Assembly (NCBI GenBank): GCA_040220895.1
Contig: JAVJVY010000001.1
Coordinates: 62,001 to 126,000, forward strand
Direction of reading: 5' to 3'
Origin: UBA11591 sp040220895
GTDB taxonomy: Bacteria; Bacteroidota; Bacteroidia; Flavobacteriales_E; Vicingaceae
DNA: 64,000 nt
The position numbers were made by a program, and so were the translations under genes. The notes beneath the pieces are model-generated. The model did no database searches and was not told where the DNA came from. It saw only the letters and a program-made list of their open reading frames with translations. This document shows positions 12,577 through 20,304 of this stretch, piece by piece (position 1 is the first letter of the stretch; every line of letters begins with the position of its first letter).

Positions 12577-13509
12577 ATGCGGGTCAAAGGAAAAATGTGG
12601 GCACTATTGCCCATCGTAGCAGTGCTATCATTAGCTCAATGCAAGAAGGATGAAGTTCCTGGTGACATCATTCCAAATAACAATGCTCCTTACTATGACA
12701 AGATACCAAAGGTTCTAGTTCAGAACTACGTCAACCGATTATTCATTGACTTGATAGGGAGGGAGCCGTTAGACTTGGAAATGGAACAGGAAGTAGCAAG
12801 CCTCCAAGCAACAAATCTGAGTTTTGCTTCAAGAGACAGTTTGATTACTAAACTGCAATACGACGAGACTTTCAGAGAAGGTGATTCGTCTTACAAGGCA
12901 GCGTATTATAATAGACTATATGAACTTTTTAAAGTAAAAATGCTCGAGGGTGCTTCTGATTTGGATGTTCAACGCGAAATCGGAATGCTCAATTTCAAAC
13001 TGTTGGTGGATTCATTGGCGGGGGATTGGTATAGTCATTCGATTACACTTAATAAAATTCAGAAACTGGAACGAGTACTGTCCATCGATGAGGATTACCG
13101 CGATGGAAAAATCGAAGTCAAAAATGCCTTTGCCAGAATGCTGGACAATGTTGTTTACGATAAGATTAACATGAATACATTTAATTTTTTACGCGCTTCC
13201 TTCAACGATCTATTTAGTCGGTTTCCCACTCAAAGTGAATTTGACAATGGTTTCGAAATTGTCGAAAACAATATTCCAGCCGTGATTTTTGGTGAATATG
13301 CGAGTAATAAGACCGAATTTATTGACATACTTGTAAATTCAAAAGAATTTTACGAAGGAATGATACGTTGGACGTACGGCAGTCTATTAGCGAGAGAACC
13401 CGATACCTATGAAGTTGAAAAGGGATTGGAGTCCTTCTATTATGATCACGATCTACCTGCATTACAAAAAACAATTTTGATAACCGATGAATATGCGAAT
13501 TTCAAATAG
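12577..13509 (+). CDS. Lipoprotein with three copies of a helical R-x-P-x-x-x-E motif
   Basis: 310 residues with a lipoprotein signal: the lipobox LAQC puts the acylated Cys at 22, followed by KKDE, which fits the Bacteroidota surface-export pattern X-K-[DE]2. I do not recognise a characterised family. Three segments share one pattern: LFIDLIGREPLDLEME (about 55-70), SFNDLFSRFPTQSEFD (about 208-223) and TYGSLLAREPDTYEVE (about 267-282), each followed 25-35 residues later by a hydrophobic helix ending in E-F/Y. This resembles the helical DUF4214/DUF1549 type of repeat. First gene of the operon; its end overlaps the next gene by 23 bp. Function unknown, probably a surface scaffold. Confidence 0.7.
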   Translation: MRVKGKMWALLPIVAVLSLAQCKKDEVPGDIIPNNNAPYYDKIPKVLVQNYVNRLFIDLIGREPLDLEMEQEVASLQATNLSFASRDSLITKLQYDETFREGDSSYKAAYYNRLYELFKVKMLEGASDLDVQREIGMLNFKLLVDSLAGDWYSHSITLNKIQKLERVLSIDEDYRDGKIEVKNAFARMLDNVVYDKINMNTFNFLRASFNDLFSRFPTQSEFDNGFEIVENNIPAVIFGEYASNKTEFIDILVNSKEFYEGMIRWTYGSLLAREPDTYEVEKGLESFYYDHDLPALQKTILITDEYANFK

Positions 13510-13996
13510 CTATGTTCTTTTAGGTTTTGCTGCCTTACTAACTTTTTCTTCGTGTAAGAAAGACGAAGAGAAAGGCGCGGATGAGTATTTAGTTAATCCC
13601 ATTACTTCACTGCCGCCAAACGCCGGTAAAACCAAATTTAAAACAGACCAGCAATATGTGGCCATACTGCACGCCAATCTATTCCAATTGGCCTTAAGTG
13701 CCAATCAGATCTTCGAGATTTCTCAGTGCATAGAGTCTATCGGAGACAAAGAGTTGGCGCGTGAAGTCATCATTAGCAATTTTATGAATAAACCAGGGGT
13801 TCAGATGCCTTCTGACGCCGAAATGCGTGCTGATTTTAGGACCTTTATCATTAGTACTTACCAGCGTTTTTTAGTCAGAAATCCGACCGAAGCAGAAATA
13901 ACCTATTTTAAAAATTACATTGAGGCCAATCCAAATGTTACGCCAGAATTGGTCTATTTTTCTTTCTCATTGTCCAACGAATACCTCTACTACTAA
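13487..13996 (+). CDS. Small lipoprotein related to the preceding gene
   Basis: 169 residues. Lipobox TFSSC with the Cys at 23 and KKDEE after it, again the X-K-[DE]2 surface-export pattern. The C-terminal third has STYQRFLVRNPTEAEITYF and ends LSNEYLYY, the same motif and spacing as the three repeats in the preceding lipoprotein, so the pair are partial paralogues. Overlaps the upstream gene by 23 bp and stops one base before the Tat protein, implying translational coupling. No known family named. Confidence 0.7.
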   Translation: MNMRISNSYVLLGFAALLTFSSCKKDEEKGADEYLVNPITSLPPNAGKTKFKTDQQYVAILHANLFQLALSANQIFEISQCIESIGDKELAREVIISNFMNKPGVQMPSDAEMRADFRTFIISTYQRFLVRNPTEAEITYFKNYIEANPNVTPELVYFSFSLSNEYLYY

Positions 13997-13997
13997 T

Positions 13998-15323
13998 ATG
14001 AAACGGAGAAAGTTTTTAAAAACCTCTGGAATCGCGGCAGCAGCGGCGGTCAGTGCGCCCTATATTCTTCCTTCCGGCAGGCTATTTGCTTCTACCGGCA
14101 GCCAATTGGCTGAACATGTGGTTTATGTGCTTTTTGCCGGAGGTGTTCGGCAACAGGAATCTGTGTTGCAGCGATATTTAGATGACAGTCAGGGAATCCC
14201 ATTTGCCGGGAACATTATGTACAACATGTTTGAAGGGCAAGCACCTCAGGCTAAAATAGTTTACGGAACAGGTGATGGAGGAATAAATCCAATTCCTAAA
14301 TTACTCAATGACACACTTCAAAAGCAAGGAACGCTTTTTAAAGAAGTGAATGCCTTGTCCGCTGGTCATTACGGTGGGCTGAATAACCTGGTACAAGGCA
14401 GCAGGGCAACTACTCAGGGCTTAAAGCAAAAACCGGTTAATCCTACTATTTTTGAATACGCCAGAAGGCATGGGGGTTTTCCGGCGTCAAAGGTTTGGTT
14501 CATTGGCAATGGTATAGGAAACTCCACTCCCCTTCTTAACTATAGTATTCATCCAGAATACGGAGCTCAATATGGAGCAAACTTCTTTGCTCCAACCATA
14601 ACTTTTGGAAACCTGGGTAAAGAACACCTTTCAAATGCCAAGGTATACCACCCAGAGGATGAATTGAACCCGGTTTACCAGATGAAATTTTTCCTTGACA
14701 ATAGTTTCGAAAATTTTGGGCAAGGACTAGAGACCATAGGAAACACAGCAGAAGAGAAACAAGAAATCAAGGACTTTATGAGGCAGATGTACCTCAAGGG
14801 TGGAGGTTATACAAAGCCACCCGTCTCTGCTAATTCAGATGCTGTTTCTATTGGATATACATGTGAAGTGCTTACCCGATTCAAACCCAATTTGACCGTG
14901 GTGAATCTGTCCAATGTTGATGGCTGTCACAGCAATTTCACTGGCTATCTCAGAAACTTGCACCGCGCTGACCATGCAGTAGGATTTCTATGGGATCACA
15001 TTCAATCGACTCCGGGAATGGCAAATAATACCATTATGATTGCCACACCTGAATGCGGAAGAAACCTGAAACCGAATCAGATCAAAGACACTGAAAATGA
15101 TTTTCTTGCCTTTGATCACAGCGATCAAAACACTTCAAGAGTTTTCACGTTAATGGCAGGGCCTAACGTCCAAGCCAATCAAGTGATAGGTAGTGAATCC
15201 AATCCCGTTGGAATTACAACAGACAACGTGGTCACCATTGGTGAAATCCTTGGATTCAAGGACGACATTGTAAATGGTGGGTACGTCAATCCTGACTCCA
15301 GGTCTTTATTTGATCGAATGTAA
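13998..15323 (+). CDS. Tat-exported DUF1501-like protein
   Basis: 441 residues starting with a twin-arginine signal MKRRKFLKTSGIAAAAAVSAP; this ATG gives the Tat motif right at the N-terminus, whereas the frame's first start at 13920 adds residues that overlap the previous gene. The mature part has motifs matching the DUF1501 (alkaline-phosphatase-like) pattern in order: VYVLFAGGV near the start, DGCHSNFTGYLRNLHRADHA (in place of WDTHxxN...D), ATPECGRN (in place of GEFGRTP) and FDHSDQNTSRVFTLMAGPNV (in place of RDHW...LAGGGV). Metal-binding hydrolase activity is suggested by fold only. The substitutions mean catalysis is unproven. It sits between two lipoproteins. Confidence 0.7.
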   Translation: MKRRKFLKTSGIAAAAAVSAPYILPSGRLFASTGSQLAEHVVYVLFAGGVRQQESVLQRYLDDSQGIPFAGNIMYNMFEGQAPQAKIVYGTGDGGINPIPKLLNDTLQKQGTLFKEVNALSAGHYGGLNNLVQGSRATTQGLKQKPVNPTIFEYARRHGGFPASKVWFIGNGIGNSTPLLNYSIHPEYGAQYGANFFAPTITFGNLGKEHLSNAKVYHPEDELNPVYQMKFFLDNSFENFGQGLETIGNTAEEKQEIKDFMRQMYLKGGGYTKPPVSANSDAVSIGYTCEVLTRFKPNLTVVNLSNVDGCHSNFTGYLRNLHRADHAVGFLWDHIQSTPGMANNTIMIATPECGRNLKPNQIKDTENDFLAFDHSDQNTSRVFTLMAGPNVQANQVIGSESNPVGITTDNVVTIGEILGFKDDIVNGGYVNPDSRSLFDRM

Positions 15324-16288
15324 TGAGAAAGGCCACTACATTCCTACTGCTAATCGTTTTGGCAACTGCATGGTCTTGTAAAAAAGACGAGGAAATCACT
15401 TCGACCAATCCTTATAATAACCCTGCGCTTTGGCCACCACCCGATACAACTACCGATCCATCGCTGGATTCGAGTAGTTTTCAATTCTTGTATCACAATG
15501 TGTTTTCAATTACTTGTGCCAACTCAGGCTGTCATGACGGGAACTTCCCCCCCGATTTCAGAACTATTTACAGCTCCTACAACACCTTGGTCAATCATCC
15601 AGTGATACAAAACGATGCACAGCAGTCGTTTAATTATCGTGTAGAGCCCTTTGATGTAGAAAAGTCACTCATTTATACCCGTCTAACTACATTTATGCCA
15701 AATACCTCGGGCATTATGCCGCTTTCATTGGAGCCCGAATCTGATTGGCCTGACAACAAAGACACCTATATTCAGTTGATCAAAGAGTGGATAGAAGCTG
15801 GTGCTCCTGATACATACGGCCAAGTACCCGGATCTCCAAATCTCAACCCTCAAGTTGTCGGTATCATGGTATTTAATTCCGGAAGTACGACTAATCCTTT
15901 GCCGCGAGAGGATAATAAATCGACCAAGCCCGTCATCATACCCAAGCAAGCTATCGATGTCTGGTTGGCATTTTCGGACGATCAGACGCCACCGTCAAGT
16001 TTCCCTTTTACGCAGCTTAAATCGTCCAGAAACTTGTTTGATTTTTCCATGGCAGAACTATTTACTATGAGTTCGTCAAGTCCTGTTCAGGGCCTAGATT
16101 TTTGGGGTCAGACCGTTAATTACACGCACAAGGCCACTTTAAATTTTCCTAACGACACATCAAACACCTTCATTTATCTAAGATCATATGTACAGGAAAT
16201 AGTTCAGGGCGATACTTCTGAAGCCCCAAATGACGGAACTAGTGATATCATGAGGTCGTATTTCACCCTTAAAATCGACAGCTTGTGA
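15323..16288 (+). CDS. Lipoprotein with cytochrome c-like C-x4-C-H motif
   Basis: 321 residues. Lipobox TAWSC, Cys at 19, then KKDEE. At about residue 70 it has ITCANSGCHDG, a C-x4-C-H motif, followed by a stretch ending MPNTSGIMPLS and YIQLIKEWIEAGAP, the layout of the cytochrome-like domains found in Planctomycetes-type exported proteins (heme ligand His, distal Met, WI-x-x-GA). Whether heme is attached is uncertain since the spacing is four, not two. The C-terminal half is predicted beta-rich and has no recognised domain. Its ATG overlaps the stop of the Tat protein by one base. Confidence 0.65.
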   Translation: MRKATTFLLLIVLATAWSCKKDEEITSTNPYNNPALWPPPDTTTDPSLDSSSFQFLYHNVFSITCANSGCHDGNFPPDFRTIYSSYNTLVNHPVIQNDAQQSFNYRVEPFDVEKSLIYTRLTTFMPNTSGIMPLSLEPESDWPDNKDTYIQLIKEWIEAGAPDTYGQVPGSPNLNPQVVGIMVFNSGSTTNPLPREDNKSTKPVIIPKQAIDVWLAFSDDQTPPSSFPFTQLKSSRNLFDFSMAELFTMSSSSPVQGLDFWGQTVNYTHKATLNFPNDTSNTFIYLRSYVQEIVQGDTSEAPNDGTSDIMRSYFTLKIDSL

Positions 16289-16734
16289 AAAAACAATTGA
16301 TTCTTTTGGTATGTGGCTGCGTGATCCTGTCGGCCTGCAAAAAGAAAGAAGAGGATGAACAGGTTGTTGGGCCTGAACCCGTCATTGGATTCGTTGCCTT
16401 AGACCCAATTTCCGTGGACAACTTCAAAAACAGCGTGAATCTTGTTATTTCATATAGTGATATCAACGGTGATCTGGGATTCGAGAATCCCGATCGCTAC
16501 TCCCTTTGGGTAAAAGACAGTCGGCTCGATTCTGCCGATTGGTATCACGTACCTCCTTTGGCCCCTCCTGGCTATTCCTTGCAAATACAAGGCTCGCTTA
16601 ATATAGTCTTAAACAGCATGTTTATCCTGGGTAATGGCGATCAGGAACTCGCCTCGCTTACAGTAAAATTGAGAGACCGGGCAGGCCATTGGAGTAACAT
16701 AGTAAACACACCTGCCATCACCATTAATAAATAG
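16285..16734 (+). CDS. Small Ig-like lipoprotein
   Basis: 149 residues from a GTG start that overlaps the previous stop by 4 bp (GTGA). Lipobox LSAC, Cys at 18, followed by KKKEEDE, a near match to the surface-export signal. The mature part includes LVISYSDINGDLGFENPD, a beta-sandwich segment seen in many Bacteroidota surface lipoproteins. No catalytic motif. Likely an accessory surface lipoprotein of the operon. Confidence 0.65.
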   Translation: MKKQLILLVCGCVILSACKKKEEDEQVVGPEPVIGFVALDPISVDNFKNSVNLVISYSDINGDLGFENPDRYSLWVKDSRLDSADWYHVPPLAPPGYSLQIQGSLNIVLNSMFILGNGDQELASLTVKLRDRAGHWSNIVNTPAITINK

Positions 16735-16736
16735 TG

Positions 16737-19700
16737 ATGAAGAAGGTCAAGCTGATCAATATATTTTTCTTTTTACTGATTTTCTCCAGTTCAGTGGGTC
16801 AAACGGTATTCAATATGTCGAATACCACAACCACCGATTGCCAGGGTACGTTGTTGGATAGCGAAGGTGGCAGCACAAGTGCGACTTATGGTAACAACGA
16901 AGATTTCACTTTTGTGATCTGCAGCGGCGGAAAAATCACCATGACTTTTAATTCGCCCTTCTGTGTTGATTCAGGCTTCGACTTTCTTCGCTTTTTCGAT
17001 GGACCCGATACCAATTCAACGCTTTTGGGAACATATACAGGGTATACTGTACCTCCAACAATTACAGCAAATAGTGGTTGCCTGACCGCACATTTTAAAT
17101 CTGACGCAAATGCTACATATTGTGGTTGGGATGCCGATTGGACCACGGACAAGGTCCCTCCCATTCCACCCACAATGACCGTTAACCCGGTCCCCGCCTG
17201 CAGCAGCACCACAATAACTTTGGTCTTGTCAAAAAATATTCTTTGCGACAGTGTCGACCCGGGAGATTTTACCATTACAGGACCTGTTCCAAACATTTGG
17301 GTCAACACCATAACCTCAAGCCTCAATTGCAGTTCTCCGGGTGATTCCAGTGCAACCTTCACCCTTCATCTCAATAAAGCTCTGAGCCAAGACTGTTACT
17401 ACGATGTTATAGCCGATGTCGGCTTGCCCGATAATTGTGACAGCATCTGGCATTTCATATTGGTGGATAGTTTTTTGATCGATGACTGCCCATTCAATGT
17501 GAACATCACTGCGGTACCAGATACCATTTGTCCGGGCATGTGCAGTGATTTGACCGCGGTAATTTCGGGAAACGGGCCGAACTGCCTGACCTATAATTAT
17601 ACCTGGAATCAAAGTTTACCAAACAGTCCGGGTCCACATACCGTCTGCCCAAATTCTCCGACCAATTTTAATATTAACTACAATGTCAGTGTTCAAGCAA
17701 CTACCGGCGGTCCGACTGCCTTGGCATCAAAAACCTTGGTTTTTGTGAATCCTGAGATCAATGAGGCCGACACTATAACCAAGTGTCAATCTGATACGGC
17801 TTTTATACTCAAAGCCTTCAATTCAGGCGGCCGATTTTCCGGACCGGGTGTTGTCAATGCGGTTACCGGGCTATTCAGTCCAGATCTGGCAGGTGGCGGA
17901 AATCATTACATCAAATACGGCTATCCGAACTATTGTGAGGACAGCATCCTAATTATAATCAACGCTATAGACGCTGGATTGCCCGAAGCGGCCTGTCCAG
18001 GCGATGCTCCTTTTCTTGTGAAAGGATTTAGTCCAACGGGGGGAACCTGGAGTGGAGATTCAATCACGGCTTCGGGAATATTCAACCCTGCCCTTTCCGG
18101 CAGTTATACCGTCACCTATTCGGTGAATGGTTGCATGGAAAGCAAGGTCATCACCGTTGATTCCATCGTTTTGAATACTCCCATTGATACCTTGTGCAAG
18201 TCTGACACGGCCTTTCAAATTTCTATCACCCCGCCTGGAGGAAGATGGACGGGTTCAGGAATTACCGATTCTGTGTTAGGTATTTTCAATCCTGCTCTTG
18301 CGAATATTGGTCAAAATAACCTCACTTATAAATTGTCCGGTTCTGGCAATACTTGCAGCTTCAACCTAACAGCAAATGTACTGCAGATAGAAGCTGGGTG
18401 GAACTTAGTAGCATGTCCATATCAACCTTCTTTTACATTGACCGGTGGCCAGCCAGGTGGTGGTTGGTGGACAGGAATAGGCATCACTGATTCTGCAGCC
18501 GGAACATACGATCCAAGCTGGATGACAGGAAATTGGGGCAACGATACGGTCATTTATCACCATCCAAACGGTTGCACCGATTGGCGAGTAATTTACGTCA
18601 GGTACACATACATTGTTTATGATTCCCTTGAGTTCTGTGTCAATGACCCGTCAATTTACCTGGATTGGGTAAATGTGCGAAGAACGCCAGGCGGCGGGAC
18701 CTGGACGGGTAATGGACTGACGAACATCGGAAGTCGATATTATTTTAACCCAAGCATTGCGGGCGTTGGCGTTCATAAATTGATGTATACTGCCAATACC
18801 TGTAAAGATTCTATTTACATGGTGGTTTATCCTTCATTTATCAGGAATATCCCTTTTAGCAATCCATATCCTGACACAACGGTTTGCAATACACACCCTA
18901 ACTGGAATTTCCCATCCATGCCCCCCGGTGGCAATTGGACCGGTAAAGGAATAATAGATTCCAAACTTGGAACTTTCAGCCCTTCAGCCGCGGGCAGCGG
19001 TACGCACATCATTAAATATGAAACTGCCGGTAATTGCATCAATGACAGCGTTATTGTCAAGGTGTATAACTTCGTGCCTGCACAAATCATTGGACTTGAC
19101 AGTATTTATTGCTACAAGGACACCAGCATTGACTTTCTTTTGAAACCCCTAAAAGGAAAATTTACGGGAATCGGTATTGATTCCAATATGAACTTCAATC
19201 CGGCACTCGCGGGTCAGGGTGTTCATACGCTGACCTATTCCTATGGTACTGGCTTGTGCGCTACCTCGACAAGTATGGAAATAGAAGTGTTACCCGAACT
19301 AGTAGCGGACCTAACGGCTTCTGACACCTTGATCTGCCCGGGAGAAATAAGCCATTTGGAAGTGTTTGCCAATGGAGGTAAACCAGGTTCAACATTGACC
19401 TACCGATGGAATAATGGATTATTTCCTATTAGCGAACATGACGTAAGTCCTTCTGCCTCAACTTGGTATTCAGTAATTACCGAAGACGGTTGCTCGGCGC
19501 CCAATATAGACAGTGTATTTATTGCTGTGGATCAACCTATTGTTGTTTCTTTCAATACAAGCGACACCCTTTGCTTTGGTGAAGATGGGTATGTCGTGGC
19601 AAACATCAATGACCCTAATTCACCCTACGAAGTCAAATGGTTGACCGATCCAGACATTGTTGCAGATAGCATCAATGGTAAAGCGGGAGACAATTACCGC

Positions 19701-20300
19701 GTCATTATCACTAAATTGAACAGCGGGTGTAAGAAAGACACTACTGTAAAGATACCTAGCTTTAAGAACGTTACTGCGCTTTTTTCTGTTTCCCCTAATT
19801 TCGAGTGCATACCTTCTGACCAGAAGCTGGTCACCATGCTAGATTTGAGTTTTAATGCGGTAAGTGGATTTTGGGATATTGATGGTTCAAGAACTATTCC
19901 TTACGAATTAGGGGAAAATCCGAATCACACCTTTAGCCAGGCAGGTTATTACACAATAACTTTAACGGTGTTCAACAAAGGTGGATGTTCGGACGAATAC
20001 TCCAAAGAAATTTGTGTTGAAGACATAACACCGGTGTTTGTGGCCGACGCATTCACACCTAATGGCGATGGTGTGAATGATGTACTCCATGTTAAAGCCC
20101 AAGGTATCAAAGAGCTTAGGTTTATCGTATTTGACCGGTGGGGAAACGTTGTTTTTGAAACTGAAAATATAGAGGAAGGATGGGACGGAACTATCGGAGG
20201 GAAAAAAGCCAATCCCGGTGTTTATGTATACATCGTAGAATCTAAATTGATCAACAACCAGAAAGTGGTTGAAAAAGGTGATGTGACGCTGATCAGGTAG
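16737..20300 (+). CDS. Giant T9SS cargo: CUB domain, seven tandem repeats, gliding-motility C-terminal domain
   Basis: About 1187 residues with a signal peptide (about 1-22). Residues about 35-140 form a CUB-like domain (CSGGKITMTFNSPFC, GFDFLRFFDGPD). Then come seven repeats of 65-80 residues, each with the core GG-x-W-x-G-x-GI-x-D-x-x-x-G-x-F-x-P (for example GGRWTGSGITDSVLGIFNP), at about 17827, 18042, 18236, 18454, 18692, 18926 and 19153. A PKD-like domain precedes the C-terminal 90 residues, FTPNGDGVNDVL...DRWGNVVFE...GWDG...NPGVYVYI, the gliding-associated (TIGR04131 type) sorting domain used by T9SS. Adhesion or surface attachment is inferred. GTG at 16734 is an alternative start; ATG at 16737 is preferred. 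Paired with PorP/SprF downstream. Confidence 0.85.
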   Translation: MKKVKLINIFFFLLIFSSSVGQTVFNMSNTTTTDCQGTLLDSEGGSTSATYGNNEDFTFVICSGGKITMTFNSPFCVDSGFDFLRFFDGPDTNSTLLGTYTGYTVPPTITANSGCLTAHFKSDANATYCGWDADWTTDKVPPIPPTMTVNPVPACSSTTITLVLSKNILCDSVDPGDFTITGPVPNIWVNTITSSLNCSSPGDSSATFTLHLNKALSQDCYYDVIADVGLPDNCDSIWHFILVDSFLIDDCPFNVNITAVPDTICPGMCSDLTAVISGNGPNCLTYNYTWNQSLPNSPGPHTVCPNSPTNFNINYNVSVQATTGGPTALASKTLVFVNPEINEADTITKCQSDTAFILKAFNSGGRFSGPGVVNAVTGLFSPDLAGGGNHYIKYGYPNYCEDSILIIINAIDAGLPEAACPGDAPFLVKGFSPTGGTWSGDSITASGIFNPALSGSYTVTYSVNGCMESKVITVDSIVLNTPIDTLCKSDTAFQISITPPGGRWTGSGITDSVLGIFNPALANIGQNNLTYKLSGSGNTCSFNLTANVLQIEAGWNLVACPYQPSFTLTGGQPGGGWWTGIGITDSAAGTYDPSWMTGNWGNDTVIYHHPNGCTDWRVIYVRYTYIVYDSLEFCVNDPSIYLDWVNVRRTPGGGTWTGNGLTNIGSRYYFNPSIAGVGVHKLMYTANTCKDSIYMVVYPSFIRNIPFSNPYPDTTVCNTHPNWNFPSMPPGGNWTGKGIIDSKLGTFSPSAAGSGTHIIKYETAGNCINDSVIVKVYNFVPAQIIGLDSIYCYKDTSIDFLLKPLKGKFTGIGIDSNMNFNPALAGQGVHTLTYSYGTGLCATSTSMEIEVLPELVADLTASDTLICPGEISHLEVFANGGKPGSTLTYRWNNGLFPISEHDVSPSASTWYSVITEDGCSAPNIDSVFIAVDQPIVVSFNTSDTLCFGEDGYVVANINDPNSPYEVKWLTDPDIVADSINGKAGDNYRVIITKLNSGCKKDTTVKIPSFKNVTALFSVSPNFECIPSDQKLVTMLDLSFNAVSGFWDIDGSRTIPYELGENPNHTFSQAGYYTITLTVFNKGGCSDEYSKEICVEDITPVFVADAFTPNGDGVNDVLHVKAQGIKELRFIVFDRWGNVVFETENIEEGWDGTIGGKKANPGVYVYIVESKLINNQKVVEKGDVTLIR
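17820..19300 (+). repeat. Seven protein-level tandem repeats of the T9SS cargo
   Basis: The GG-W-G-GI-DS-G-F-P-AG-G core recurs seven times with spacings of about 215, 194, 218, 238, 234 and 227 bases. Each unit ends with a Cys-containing strand. The DNA copies have diverged, so the repeat is old and not a recent slippage product. Confidence 0.75.
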
Positions 20301-20304
20301 GGAA

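Noticed and set aside
16886..17612. Minus-strand frames of 98-158 codons inside the giant cargo gene
   Set aside because: Opposite strand of a well-supported gene; no recognisable domain, low-complexity composition.
17820..19300. Possible CRISPR array because of repeated GG-W-G units
   Set aside because: The repeat is at protein level with variable DNA, units of about 200 bases, inside one reading frame.
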